Shown here piece after piece: positions 44,806 through 53,721 of a stretch of DNA of 64,000 nt. The stretch's first letter is position 1. Each line of letters opens with the position of its first letter. The position numbers and the translations under genes were made by a program. The stretch lies in NCBI RefSeq assembly GCF_947489715.1, contig NZ_CANLER010000012.1, forward strand, positions 1 to 64,000, in the 5' to 3' direction. This DNA is from an uncultured Roseovarius sp. Its GTDB lineage: Bacteria > Pseudomonadota > Alphaproteobacteria > Rhodobacterales > Rhodobacteraceae. The notes beneath the pieces are model-generated. The model ran no database searches. It saw only the letters and a program-made list of their open reading frames with translations, and was not told the DNA's origin.

Positions 44806-45819
44806 ATGACGCGTGTTTTCATTACAGGTACGGCCGGCTTTATCGGTTTTCATCTTGCCAGAGTGTTGCTGGATGACAGTTTTGTCGTTCATGGATTTGA
44901 CGGGATGACGGATTACTATGATGTCGTTCTAAAGCAGCGTAGACACCAGATCTTGCTCGAAAATCAGAATTTCGAGGCGACGGAGGCTTTGCTGGAGGAT
45001 GATGCGGCCCTGAGCCAGGCGATAGACGGGTTTGGGCCGGATATAATCGTACATCTCGCGGCTCAGGCCGGTGTTCGGTATTCGCTGGAGCAACCGCGCG
45101 CTTACATTGACGCCAACATCGTCGGGACTTTTAACGTCATGGAGGCCGCGCGCCGCCACGCGGTTCAGCATCTGTTAATGGCTTCAACATCGTCGGTCTA
45201 CGGCGCAAACACCCAAATGCCCTATGCTGAGATACACAAGGCCGACAGTCAGATGACGATCTATGCCGCCACCAAAAAAGCGACCGAGGCGATGGGACAT
45301 TCCTATGCGCATTTGTGGAATCTGCCGACCACAATGTTCCGTTTCTTTACGGTCTATGGGCCATGGGGGCGGCCGGACATGGCGCTATTCAAGTTTGTGG
45401 ATGCCATTCTGGATGGGCGGCCGATAGACATCTACAATCTCGGCGAGATGTATCGCGACTTTACCTATGTTGATGACCTGGTGCGCGGTATACGGCTCTT
45501 GATCGACGCGGTGCCAGTGCGTCCCGACCGGCCTGAGGATATTCCTGAATGGGACAGCCTTTCCCCTGTGGCGCCGTATCGCGTGGTCAATATCGGTAAT
45601 TCCGACAAGGTCCGCCTGGAAGATTTCGTGGACGCGATTGAGGCGGAACTGGGTGTCAAAGCCGATCGGAACTACATGGAGATGCAAAAGGGTGATGTAC
45701 CCGCCACCTGGGCCGACGCCACGCTTTTGAACGAGCTGACAGGCTATCGACCCCAGACAGATGTGCGCGACGGCATCGCGCAGTTCGTAAGCTGGTTCAG
45801 GAATTATTATCAGAAGTGA
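44806..45819 (+). CDS. NAD-dependent sugar-nucleotide epimerase (UDP-glucuronate 4-epimerase-like)
   Basis: The 337-residue short-chain dehydrogenase has the NAD-binding VFITGTAGFIGFHLARVLLD at the start, the catalytic Ser-Thr region ASTSSVYGANTQMPY, YAATKKATEAMGHSYAH with the active Tyr-Lys pair, and RFFTVYGPWGRPDMALFKF, which fits UDP-glucuronate 4-epimerases. Products feed surface polysaccharides, consistent with the capsule genes at 30-35 kb. ATG 44797 is an alternative start; I chose 44806 from spacing to the GGGGA. A stem-loop follows its stop. Confidence 0.88.
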   Translation: MTRVFITGTAGFIGFHLARVLLDDSFVVHGFDGMTDYYDVVLKQRRHQILLENQNFEATEALLEDDAALSQAIDGFGPDIIVHLAAQAGVRYSLEQPRAYIDANIVGTFNVMEAARRHAVQHLLMASTSSVYGANTQMPYAEIHKADSQMTIYAATKKATEAMGHSYAHLWNLPTTMFRFFTVYGPWGRPDMALFKFVDAILDGRPIDIYNLGEMYRDFTYVDDLVRGIRLLIDAVPVRPDRPEDIPEWDSLSPVAPYRVVNIGNSDKVRLEDFVDAIEAELGVKADRNYMEMQKGDVPATWADATLLNELTGYRPQTDVRDGIAQFVSWFRNYYQK

Positions 45820-45829
45820 TGCGGCGGAA

Positions 45830-45865
45830 ACAGCACCCCACCAGGAGGGGGAAGTGGGGCGCTGT
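45830..45865 (+). terminator. Twelve-base stem-loop after the epimerase gene
   Basis: ACAGCACCCCAC (45830-45841) pairs with GTGGGGCGCTGT (45854-45865), with one A-C mismatch, around a 12-base loop, ten bases after the epimerase stop. No T-run follows. Position between two converging genes suggests transcript termination or protection. Confidence 0.5.
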
Positions 45866-45994
45866 AGCCGATCCTCATTGATCGTTGCAAGCAGTGCCGT
45901 ACAATGTCGGCACCTATCTTTTAGGCATATGGAGTTACCAAGAACTTAAAGATAATTTAACTGAAATTTTATCTTGTCAGATATTCGATGGAGA

Positions 45995-46534
45995 TCACTC
46001 GCCGTCGAATTCGCACAGCACATGGACATCCATGCCAAGCGCCTCGATCCGATCGCGCCCGCCCAATTCAGGCAGGTCGATGATGAAAGCGCAGCCGATG
46101 ATTTCACCCCCTAATCGTTCGATCAGCTTGATGCCAGCCTCGGCAGTGCCGCCCGTCGCGAGGAGGTCGTCGACCAGCAAAATCTTTTCGCCAGCGGTTA
46201 TGGCATCGTCGTGGATTTCTACAATAGCCTCGCCATATTCAAGCTGATAATCCTGACTGATCACCGTGCCCGGAAGCTTGCCTTTCTTACGGATGGGAAC
46301 AAAGCCGACGCTAAGCTGGTGGGCAATGGCGCCCCCCAGAATGAATCCTCGTGCCTCAAGCCCGATGACCTTGTCGATTTCGACACCGGCGTAAGGGTGC
46401 AGCATCTGGTCAATCGCCATCCGAAACCCGCGTGGATCAGCAAAGAGCGTTGTGACATCGCGAAACATGATCCCCTCATGCGGGAAATCCACGATTGTGC
46501 GAATGTAATCTTTGACGGATTTTTGTTGTACCAT
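45995..46534 (-). CDS. apt: Adenine phosphoribosyltransferase
   Basis: The 179-residue enzyme converts adenine and PRPP to AMP. It has the characteristic PRPP-binding motif [20 protein letters not shown] (about 120-140) and the family motifs [20 protein letters not shown] and [18 protein letters not shown] chose ATG 46534 ([10 protein letters not shown]) with TGAGGTGC before it. Together with mtnP at 47480, on the same strand, it salvages adenine released from methylthioadenosine. Confidence 0.95.
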   Translation of the reverse strand: MVQQKSVKDYIRTIVDFPHEGIMFRDVTTLFADPRGFRMAIDQMLHPYAGVEIDKVIGLEARGFILGGAIAHQLSVGFVPIRKKGKLPGTVISQDYQLEYGEAIVEIHDDAITAGEKILLVDDLLATGGTAEAGIKLIERLGGEIIGCAFIIDLPELGGRDRIEALGMDVHVLCEFDGE

Positions 46535-46851
46535 AATGCACCTCAAGAATTGCCCCCAAAAGGTGTCGCCCATAGACGGCATCTGTGCAAGGGGCGGGAG
46601 CCTCAATTCCCAGCTATCTGATTAGGCAATCGCGAAACTGTTGATCCTGATTTGGGTGCCGAATGCCGGTTGGCCAAGCGTGAACCAAAGATCACAGGCT
46701 GGGTGATCATGCTTCGACAAAGCAATGCCCGGTATCATGCACCAACTGTCGGTTCGCAAATGCAGATTTGCCATCTCAAGACGATAACCCAACACCCAAA
46801 TGCCGGAGTAAAAATCCGCTCACAGCATCAGAATGGGGCCGGGGCCACTGG
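46535..46851. other. 317-base interval between apt and the LysE gene
   Basis: The first 30 bases hold the apt ribosome-binding site and probable promoter. I see no gene, clear repeat or terminator in the remainder; open frames crossing it run into LysE-gene antisense. Confidence 0.5.
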
Positions 46852-47478
46852 TTATGAAGCGCGGCGTAAGGTTGCTGTCATCACTCCCATGCCAACCAAT
46901 GCGACGCCCCCGCTGCGGGTTAGCCATGTAATGACCGACGGGCGCTTGATGGTCATCCGCAGCTTGTCCGCCAATAGCGCGAAGGTCAGTGCATTCAGTG
47001 CGGCCAAGCCCACAAATGTCGCAATCAGAATTGCAAATTGTGGGGCAAGCGGGGCGTTGATCGAAACGAATTGCGGAACAAAGGCGATGAAGAAGGCGAT
47101 GGATTTTGGGTTGAGAGCGGTTACGGCGGCGGTATGTCCGAGAACCTTGCGAGGTGTCGTATCAGAGGTCGCGATCGTGTCCAAACCCTCAGAATGCGGC
47201 GCGCGCAAAAGCTTCAGGCCCATCCATACAAGATAGAGTGCTCCAATCCATTTGAGCACCGTGAACAAGGTTGCTGATGCGAGAACCAGCGCCCCCAACC
47301 CAAGGAGCGAGGCGGTCATGGCAATGAAATCCCCCAATGCGACACCTGTTGCGCTGGCCACCGCAACGCGGCGCCCTTGGCTTAGCGCATAGCTGAGGAC
47401 CAAGAGCACGGTTGGCCCGGGGATCATCAATAGCGCGGTCGAGGCAGCGACAAAGGTCAGCCAGAGTTCAAATGGCAT
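46852..47478 (-). CDS. LysE/RhtB-family amino acid exporter
   Basis: The 208-residue protein has about six hydrophobic segments and the LysE family start: FELWLTFVAASTALLMIPGP, with the conserved PGP motif, followed by TVLLVLSYALSQGRRVAVAS and TALNPKSIAFFIAFVPQFV. Members export amino acids or homoserine lactones; the substrate is unknown. ATG 47478 is two bases before the mtnP stop codon on the same strand, so it is co-transcribed with mtnP. Confidence 0.88.
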   Translation of the reverse strand: MPFELWLTFVAASTALLMIPGPTVLLVLSYALSQGRRVAVASATGVALGDFIAMTASLLGLGALVLASATLFTVLKWIGALYLVWMGLKLLRAPHSEGLDTIATSDTTPRKVLGHTAAVTALNPKSIAFFIAFVPQFVSINAPLAPQFAILIATFVGLAALNALTFALLADKLRMTIKRPSVITWLTRSGGVALVGMGVMTATLRRAS

Positions 47479-47479
47479 T

Positions 47480-48367
47480 CTAAGGCTCCTTGGAGTTGAG
47501 AACACGACCGGCAACGGCATCCAGCTTCCCGATCAGGTCTGAATCGCGGGCGTCAGGCGCGGTCAGGATGGCGTAGTCCAACGCGCGGTCACATCCGTGT
47601 GGACAGGGCGCGCGGTCACTGCCTAAAAGTTGTGGCAGACGAGAGAGCATGTCACGCGCCTTGTCGGCATTACCCATCAGCGTGGCAATGATCTGGGTAA
47701 CATCGACCGCACCGTGATCAGGGTGCCAGCTATCGTAATCGGTGATCATTGCTACCGAGGCATAGCAAAGCTCAGCCTCACGGGCGAGCTTGGCTTCGGG
47801 CATGTTGGTCATGCCGATGACGTCACAGCCCCAAGTCTCCCGATACATTTTGGATTCTGCGAGGGTTGAAAACTGTGGCCCTTCCATCGCCAGATAGGTG
47901 CCGCCCCGATGCACAGTGACACCGGAGTCGCGAGCGGCGGTTTCGCAGGCATCGCCAAGGCGCGGACAGGTGGGGTGGGCAACGCTGACATGAGCGACGC
48001 ACCCGGTGCCAAAAAATGACTTCTCACGCGCAAAGGTGCGGTCGATGAACTGATCGACGATCACGAAATCGCCCGGTGCCATCTCCTCGCGGAACGAACC
48101 ACAGGCCGACACGCTGATCACATCGGTGACGCCAAGGCGTTTCAGCGCGTCGATATTGGCGCGGTAAGGCACCGATGTTGGGGAATGCACATGACCGCGA
48201 CCGTGGCGCGGCAGAAATGCCATGCTGACGCCCTGAAGCGTGCCGGTCAGAATTTCATCCGACGGTGCCCCCCAAGGGCCGGTTACCCGCGTCCATTCAG
48301 CAACTTCCAGCCCGGCGATGTCATAAACACCCGAGCCACCGATTACGCCGATCATCGTCTTGCTCAT
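47480..48367 (-). CDS. mtnP: S-methyl-5'-thioadenosine phosphorylase
   Basis: The enzyme cleaves methylthioadenosine to adenine and methylthioribose phosphate in methionine salvage. The 295-residue protein has the purine nucleoside phosphorylase MTAP-type motifs IGVIGGSGVYDIAGL, FLPRHGRGHVHSPTSVPYRA, ISVSACGSFREEMAPGDFVI, GGTYLAMEGPQFSTLAESKM and GMTNMPEAKLAREAELCYA. Two adjacent ATG codons exist; 48367 has the better spacing to GGAGGA. The adenine product is used by apt nearby. Confidence 0.94.
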   Translation of the reverse strand: MSKTMIGVIGGSGVYDIAGLEVAEWTRVTGPWGAPSDEILTGTLQGVSMAFLPRHGRGHVHSPTSVPYRANIDALKRLGVTDVISVSACGSFREEMAPGDFVIVDQFIDRTFAREKSFFGTGCVAHVSVAHPTCPRLGDACETAARDSGVTVHRGGTYLAMEGPQFSTLAESKMYRETWGCDVIGMTNMPEAKLAREAELCYASVAMITDYDSWHPDHGAVDVTQIIATLMGNADKARDMLSRLPQLLGSDRAPCPHGCDRALDYAILTAPDARDSDLIGKLDAVAGRVLNSKEP

Positions 48368-48553
48368 CATTCCTCCGGTATTGGTCAGGTGGCATTGTTA
48401 GTTATCGCAAGGGTGAAAGGAAATGGTAATTCAATCCATGACACGCGATATGGCTTTTGCGAATGGCGGCATCCCGCAATTGTAGCTGGTCAAATCGCTG
48501 CATTCCCTGTAGAGGACGCGTTCGCGCGCAGACCCGACCAACAGGATATCCCC

Positions 48554-50191
48554 TTGAAACACGCCATTCTGGCAGCTTTTGCCAAACGAATTTCGATGCC
48601 TGATTTGCGGCTTATGCCCGATGAAAGCTTCAGTGTATCCCGGCTGCGTATTGAACTCCTTTCTGGGCTGACCGTTGCCTTGGCCTTGGTGCCCGAGGCC
48701 GTGGCCTTTGCCTTTGTCGCCGGCGTACACCCGCTTGTCGGGTTATATGCGGCTTTTCTGGTCGGTCTGATCACGGCACTGATTGGCGGGCGCCCCGGCA
48801 TGATTTCCGGTGCGACCGGTGCCTTGGCAGTTGTCATGGTGGCGCTGGTGGCGCAGCACGGCGTTGAATATCTGTTTGCGACCGTTGTCCTGATGGGGCT
48901 GTTGCAGATCATTGCCGGCGCCATGCGATGGGGCAAATTCATCCGACTGGTGCCGCACCCGGTGATGCTGGGCTTTGTCAATGGATTGGCAATCGTAATC
49001 TTTCTGGCGCAGCTGGGGCAGTTCAAGGTGCCGGGCAGCATGGAAAACACCGGCCACGGGATGAGCGGCGGTGAATGGCTTTCTGGAGCTGCCCTGGGCA
49101 CGATGCTGGGACTGGTGGCGCTGACGATGGCGATCATCTGGGTCATGCCGCGCCTGACGCGGGTCATTCCTGCCCCTTTGGCCGGGATCGGCGTCGTGGC
49201 TGGGATTGTGATCGCGATGGGCCTGGACGTGCCCCGTGTGGGCGATCTAGCCTCGATTCAGGGTGGGTTACCGGCATTTCACATACCCATGGTGCCGCTG
49301 AGTTTTGAAACCTTCGAGATCATTCTGCCCTATGCGGTGATCCTTGCGGCAATTGGCCTGATCGAAAGCCTGCTGACACTGAACCTGGTCGGGGAAATGA
49401 CCGGGAAACGTGGTGGCGCCAGCCAGGAATGTATCGCGCAGGGGTTGGCCAACACCGTCACCGGCTTTTTCGGTGGTATGGGGGGGTGCGCGATGATCGG
49501 CCAGTCGATGATCAACGTGAAATCCGGCGGTCGCACCCGGATTGCCGGGATAGCAGCGGCACTATTTCTGCTGGTGTTCATCCTGTTCGCGGCCCCGCTG
49601 ATCGAGCAGATCCCGCTGGCGGCACTTGTCGGCGTGATGTTCATGGTGGTGATTGGCACCTTTGCCTGGAACTCTTTGACCATCCTCCGAAAAGTGCCGT
49701 TCAGCGATGCAGCGGTCATCGTTCTGGTCACGGCGGTGACCGTGAAATACGACCTTGCCATCGCCGTCGTCGTGGGCGTGATCGTATCGGCGCTGACCTA
49801 TGCCTGGAACAACGCCACCCGCATTCATGCCATCGAGCGTGAATCCGTCACCGAAACAGGGGCCAAAGTCTATGAAATCCAGGGCCCGCTGTTTTTCGGT
49901 TCGGCCGAAGGGTTTGCCGAGTTGTTCGATATCGCCAAAGATCCAGACATGGTGATCGTCGATTTTGCCGCCAGCCGTGTGGTGGACCAGTCGGCGCTGC
50001 AGGCAATCGAGGCCGTTGCGGGCAAATACGAGACCGCCGGCAAGCGTATCATGCTGCGTCATCTCAGCCGCGATTGTCACCGGTTGCTCAATAAGGCCGG
50101 ACACCTGATGGTCGACAGCGATGACGACCCGGATTATGCCTTGGCTGTAGATTACAGCGTGCGCACCGGGGTTCTTGGCGCGGGTCACTAA
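48554..50191 (+). CDS. SulP-family anion transporter with a STAS domain
   Basis: The protein has about ten or more hydrophobic helices of the SulP fold, beginning with GLTVALALVPEAVAFAFVAG and continuing through GGRPGMISGATGALAVVMVA and GLIESLLTLNLVGEMTGKRG, and a C-terminal STAS domain (about 430-545: VYEIQGPLFFGSAEGFAELF, VIVDFAASRVVDQSALQAIE). The substrate may be sulfate, bicarbonate or a carboxylate. TTG 48554 has AGGAT at good spacing and gives 545 residues; ATG 48596 gives 531. The longer in-frame extension over mtnP is rejected. Confidence 0.87.
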   Translation: MKHAILAAFAKRISMPDLRLMPDESFSVSRLRIELLSGLTVALALVPEAVAFAFVAGVHPLVGLYAAFLVGLITALIGGRPGMISGATGALAVVMVALVAQHGVEYLFATVVLMGLLQIIAGAMRWGKFIRLVPHPVMLGFVNGLAIVIFLAQLGQFKVPGSMENTGHGMSGGEWLSGAALGTMLGLVALTMAIIWVMPRLTRVIPAPLAGIGVVAGIVIAMGLDVPRVGDLASIQGGLPAFHIPMVPLSFETFEIILPYAVILAAIGLIESLLTLNLVGEMTGKRGGASQECIAQGLANTVTGFFGGMGGCAMIGQSMINVKSGGRTRIAGIAAALFLLVFILFAAPLIEQIPLAALVGVMFMVVIGTFAWNSLTILRKVPFSDAAVIVLVTAVTVKYDLAIAVVVGVIVSALTYAWNNATRIHAIERESVTETGAKVYEIQGPLFFGSAEGFAELFDIAKDPDMVIVDFAASRVVDQSALQAIEAVAGKYETAGKRIMLRHLSRDCHRLLNKAGHLMVDSDDDPDYALAVDYSVRTGVLGAGH

Positions 50192-50208
50192 GGCGAAAGG
50201 ACGGGCAG

Positions 50209-51126
50209 GTGGGTTTTGTTTTTCTCACGATCCTCCTTGGCCTGATCCCCAGCTTCCTGATGGTTGCCTTGGGTGGATTGGTACGCAATCGCCTGTCGGT
50301 CAATGCCTGGCAAGGGCTGGATAAGCTCAACTTTGAAATCCTCTTTCCGGCGTTGCTTTTCGTGGCTGCCTCAAGCCGTCAGATTGAGTTGTCGGCGGTG
50401 GGGACAATCGCACCGGCGGTTTGTGCGATCCTCATTTGCGGGTTGGCGTTCGGTTATCTTGCAAGGCGTTTCGGCCCTGACAGTTTTCTGGATTTTGCCG
50501 GTGCCTGGCAGATTTCATGGCGTTTCAATTCGGCGCTTGGTTTCGCTGCGGTCGAAACGCTCAGCTATGCTGATCCAGCCTTGATGGCGGTAGTGATCGG
50601 GCTGGCAGTGCCGGTGGCCAATGTTTTTGCGGTTTCGGCGCTTTCGCGTGGTGGAAGCCTGGGTCTGTGGGGAACCATCCGGAAAGTGGCGATGAACCCG
50701 TTTCTGCTGGCGTCCCTGTCTGGCGTGATGGTCGGGCTTTCGGGTAGCAAGGTCCCCGATCCGATCATGGCACCGTTGTCGATGTTGGCACAGGCCGCCA
50801 TTCCGATCGCGCTTATTTCAATTGGGGCCACGATGAACTGGCATGCGCTGGCGCGTCTGAACCGCTTCAGCGCCACGATCTGCGCAACCAAGCTTTTGGT
50901 CTTGCCTGTGTCGGTTGTCTCCGCCGCCCTTGTCATGGGCTGGTCCGGCCCTGTGGTGGGTGCGCTTGTGGTATTTGCGGCCTTGCCGACGGCGTCGGCG
51001 GCGCATGTTCTTGCGGCGGGATTTGGGGCAGACCGGGAGCTGGTGGCGACGCTGATTGCACAGACAACCTTGCTGAGCGCGGTGACGCTGCCGGTCTGGA
51101 TCAGCCTGGCAGAGCTGCTTTTCTGA
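50209..51126 (+). CDS. AEC-family (auxin efflux carrier) transporter
   Basis: The 305-residue membrane protein has about ten hydrophobic helices in two inverted halves, as in the AEC family: LGLIPSFLMVALGGLVRNRL and LNFEILFPALLFVAASSRQI at the start, then IGATMNWHALARLNRFSATI and PTASAAHVLAAGFGADRELV in the second half. Members move organic acids or other small anions. The start is GTG 50209, 17 bases after the SulP stop. Confidence 0.87.
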   Translation: MGFVFLTILLGLIPSFLMVALGGLVRNRLSVNAWQGLDKLNFEILFPALLFVAASSRQIELSAVGTIAPAVCAILICGLAFGYLARRFGPDSFLDFAGAWQISWRFNSALGFAAVETLSYADPALMAVVIGLAVPVANVFAVSALSRGGSLGLWGTIRKVAMNPFLLASLSGVMVGLSGSKVPDPIMAPLSMLAQAAIPIALISIGATMNWHALARLNRFSATICATKLLVLPVSVVSAALVMGWSGPVVGALVVFAALPTASAAHVLAAGFGADRELVATLIAQTTLLSAVTLPVWISLAELLF

Positions 51127-51127
51127 T

Positions 51128-51733
51128 TTAGTCGCCGGGTCGTGGCATGCTGAAGACCTCGCGGATCACAGAATAGTCCTTGTAGCCCAGCCGCGTCAGC
51201 GGGTTGAAGCGGGTGACGTCGAAAATCCCGTCGACAATGCAATCATCGCGCAGATGAACCCCGATCACTTCGCCAAAGGCCACGAAATTGGCCGCGCCGG
51301 GAAGCTGCACGATCTGGGTCAGTTTGCATTCCAGCGATGCTGGGGCCGCGGCGATACGGGCGCAGGGAATGGTTTCGCAGGTGGCCTTTTCGATCCCGGC
51401 ATCGGCGAATTCATCCACGTCACTGTCCCAGGGACCCGAGCTTTGGTTCATCACGTCGCGCATGGCATATTCGGCGATATTCACACAGAAAACGCCTGTT
51501 TCACGGATATTGGCCATGCTGTCCTTGGTGCCGTCTCGATCAGGCTTGGCGCCGGTCGAGGCAAACATCACCTGCGGCGGCACGTAGGCCACGGCGTTGA
51601 AGAATGAATATGGGGCGAGGTTGTCTGCGCCACCGGGTCCGCGCGTCGATATCCACCCGATGGGACGGGGAGTGACCACCGCGTTGAAGGGGTTGTGGGG
51701 CAGGCCGTGGCCATCTTCGGGTTTGTAGAACAT
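51128..51733 (-). CDS. Flavin reductase family protein
   Basis: The 201-residue protein matches the FMN-binding split-barrel flavin reductase family: NAVVTPRPIGWISTRGPGGA near 17, NLAPYSFFNAVAYVPPQVMF near 38 and ETGVFCVNIAEYAMRDVMNQ near 78. It would bind FMN and may reduce flavin for a partner or act alone. It converges with the AEC gene, leaving one base between stop codons. Confidence 0.88.
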   Translation of the reverse strand: MFYKPEDGHGLPHNPFNAVVTPRPIGWISTRGPGGADNLAPYSFFNAVAYVPPQVMFASTGAKPDRDGTKDSMANIRETGVFCVNIAEYAMRDVMNQSSGPWDSDVDEFADAGIEKATCETIPCARIAAAPASLECKLTQIVQLPGAANFVAFGEVIGVHLRDDCIVDGIFDVTRFNPLTRLGYKDYSVIREVFSMPRPGD

Positions 51734-51812
51734 CTGTTCCTCGCATAGCTGTTTGAACCAGACCTATCGCCGTGCTACGCGCTGTGCCACCTGAATTCGC
51801 AAGGAAATTCGC

Positions 51813-52298
51813 GTGTTAGAGCTGCGGCCTGAAGAAAAAGACGATTGGTGGGAGGTCGAGGCGCTCTATGACCTTTGCTTTGCGCCGGGGCGCGAGGCGT
51901 TGTCGTCGTACCGGTTGCGCGATGGCATCGACCCGGTGCAGGGGTTGAGCCTTGTGGCACGCGATACGGATGGCATCCTGGGCGGCGCGATCCGGTTCTG
52001 GCCGGTTCTGATCTCGGGGCATCAGGCGCTGCTTCTGGGGCCGGTCGCGGTGCACCCGACGCGGCAGGGTGAAGGCCTGGGAGGATCATTGATCCGGGAA
52101 AGCCTTTACCGAGCGGAAAACAGTGGCTGGGAACGGGTCATGCTGGTGGGGGATGCCCCTTATTACAGCCGTTTCGGGTTCGCCCGGCTGGACGGTGTCG
52201 AGATGCCGCCACCGACCAATCCCGAGCGTGTTCTGGGCGTTGATCTGGTGCCGGGGGCATGGGGTGACGTGACCGGGAAAGTTGCCCGTAGCGCTTGA
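51813..52298 (+). CDS. GNAT-family N-acetyltransferase
   Basis: The 161-residue protein has the acetyl-CoA-binding motif LGPVAVHPTRQGEGLGGSLI near 74-93, preceded by a beta strand with GAIRFWPVLISGHQALL and followed by ERVMLVGDAPYYSRFGFARL. This pattern matches the YhbS-like subgroup. The start is GTG 51813. The substrate is unknown. It is the first of three plus-strand genes. Confidence 0.87.
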   Translation: MLELRPEEKDDWWEVEALYDLCFAPGREALSSYRLRDGIDPVQGLSLVARDTDGILGGAIRFWPVLISGHQALLLGPVAVHPTRQGEGLGGSLIRESLYRAENSGWERVMLVGDAPYYSRFGFARLDGVEMPPPTNPERVLGVDLVPGAWGDVTGKVARSA

Positions 52299-52329
52299 AA
52301 ACAAAGGCCGAAGCGCCGATGTTTAGGGT

Positions 52330-53100
52330 ATGGAAATCCTTGAGAACAAACTCACTACAGTGGACACCGAACAGCGGCTTGATGAATTGGCAAAGCGCCA
52401 TGCGGCCGCCGGGAATGTTGGCATACAGATTCTGAACATGGTCGGCGGGCAGGCCGAAGGGTTGCTGGATCGGCTTCCCTCGGGCATTCGGGACCGGATG
52501 GGCGACGGCGCTGAACAGGCGCTGAGACTGGCCATGAACGCCGCGCAACGATCCCGCGGCGTGGTGGGCGAACAACCGGCCTGGCTGACCCGCGTGGTGA
52601 CAACCGCGATGGGCGCGGCGGGTGGATTTGGCGGCCTGCCAAGCGCGATGGCCGAACTGCCGGTGACTACCACGATCCTGCTGCGGGCGATACAGGATGT
52701 TGCCATCGAACACGGATTTAACCCAGAAGAACAAGGCGTTATGTTCGATTGCATCCAGGTGCTGGCCGCCGCTGGACCGTTGGATCACGACGATGGATCG
52801 GACATTGCCTTTCTGAGTACGCGGCTGGCGATGACCGGTGCCACGCTTCAGGCATTGGTTGCCCGTGTCGCACCGCGACTGGCGACGGTTCTGGGGCAGA
52901 AACTGGCGGCGCAGACGGTGCCGGTGCTGGGGGCCGCAGCGGGGGCGGCCACGAACTATGCCTATACCAGCTACTATCAGCAGATGGCGCAAGTGCATTT
53001 CGGCCTCAGACGGCTGGCGATCGAGGCCGACCGGGATCATGCCGAATTGGTCGAAGATTTCCGCAAGCGTGTCGCCCGCGATCCGCTGCACCGCGCCTGA
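52330..53100 (+). CDS. EcsC family protein
   Basis: The 256-residue protein fits the EcsC family: it is alpha-helical with hydrophobic glycine-rich stretches (TTAMGAAGGFGGLPSAMAEL, VPVLGAAAGAATNYAYTSYY) and conserved LPVTTTILLRAIQDVAIEHG. EcsC proteins are peripheral or membrane-associated and of unclear biochemical function. It lies 31 bases after the acetyltransferase gene and is followed by a noncoding repeat array. Confidence 0.83.
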   Translation: MEILENKLTTVDTEQRLDELAKRHAAAGNVGIQILNMVGGQAEGLLDRLPSGIRDRMGDGAEQALRLAMNAAQRSRGVVGEQPAWLTRVVTTAMGAAGGFGGLPSAMAELPVTTTILLRAIQDVAIEHGFNPEEQGVMFDCIQVLAAAGPLDHDDGSDIAFLSTRLAMTGATLQALVARVAPRLATVLGQKLAAQTVPVLGAAAGAATNYAYTSYYQQMAQVHFGLRRLAIEADRDHAELVEDFRKRVARDPLHRA

Positions 53101-53157
53101 TCCACCGAATCACCCCTCAACCCACTGGTTAACAAGCAAAAAACCCAGGCTGTATCG

Positions 53158-53188
53158 CGTCGGTATAACGTCGGTATTACGTCGGTAT
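53158..53188 (+). repeat. Iterated CGTCGGTAT motif, 11-bp period (copy 2)
   Basis: CGTCGGTAT occurs at 53158, 53169 and 53180, exactly 11 bases apart, in the same orientation as the array at 8845-8894. It lies in the 254-base gap between the EcsC and cupin genes. Confidence 0.75.
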
Positions 53189-53354
53189 TTGCACCGAGAG
53201 CGGGTCGGTTTAACAAAGCGCGCGGTGCCTTTGCGCGGGCCGCGCCCAAATTGCGCCGCGCATTTGCAAGGGGGGCTGCCGTATTCGGGCCGTTCCCGTT
53301 GGATGCTGCTGGCTATGCTGAATGCTTTCAACAGACGGGAAAAAGGAGAGTGTG

Positions 53355-53711
53355 ATGCCAGCAATGAAGCATATCTCGGGCAATGTCCTGGAGGAAAAAC
53401 TGCCGAACATGGCCGAGCTTGGGCCACATGCGTTTCTGGATGATTTTGCCACGTCGGATGATGTCGAAAAGCCGATGACGGCGGGCCTTTTCCGGCTCGA
53501 AGCGGGTGAGGCCGTGACCTATGATTACACCTATCACGAATTCAAGCTGATCATTGATGGGGAGTTTCACGTCACGGATGATACCGGGCAGACCGTCAAG
53601 GCGACCAAGGGGGATTTGTTCTATTTTCCCAAGGGGAGCGTGATCACGTTCAGTTCCCCCAGCTTTGGTGTCGGCTATTTCTGCGGTCAGCGGGGCGAGG
53701 GCGAAGCCTGA
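53355..53711 (+). CDS. Cupin-domain protein
   Basis: The 118-residue protein is a single cupin barrel similar to EutQ-like proteins: GLFRLEAGEAVTYDYTYHEF, then KLIIDGEFHVTDDTGQTVKA and KGDLFYFPKGSVITFSSPSF. The usual metal His/Glu set is only partly present (YHEF), so catalysis is uncertain. ATG 53355 has AAGGAG before it. It converges with ptsP, leaving ten bases. Confidence 0.82.
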   Translation: MPAMKHISGNVLEEKLPNMAELGPHAFLDDFATSDDVEKPMTAGLFRLEAGEAVTYDYTYHEFKLIIDGEFHVTDDTGQTVKATKGDLFYFPKGSVITFSSPSFGVGYFCGQRGEGEA

Positions 53712-53721
53712 GACAGGCGCC

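Noticed and set aside
45946-45960. Second TTAA-N7-TTAA match
   Set aside because: It lies in an AT-rich gap between the converging 3' ends of the epimerase and apt genes, where there is no promoter to control.
46652-47236. Plus-strand frame opposite the LysE gene
   Set aside because: LysE is well supported by its PGP motif and helices on the minus strand; this frame is its shadow plus random upstream sequence.
48185-48553. Upstream extension of the SulP frame over mtnP
   Set aside because: The extension overlaps the opposite-strand mtnP gene and is unlike SulP N-termini; the transporter starts at 48554 or 48596.
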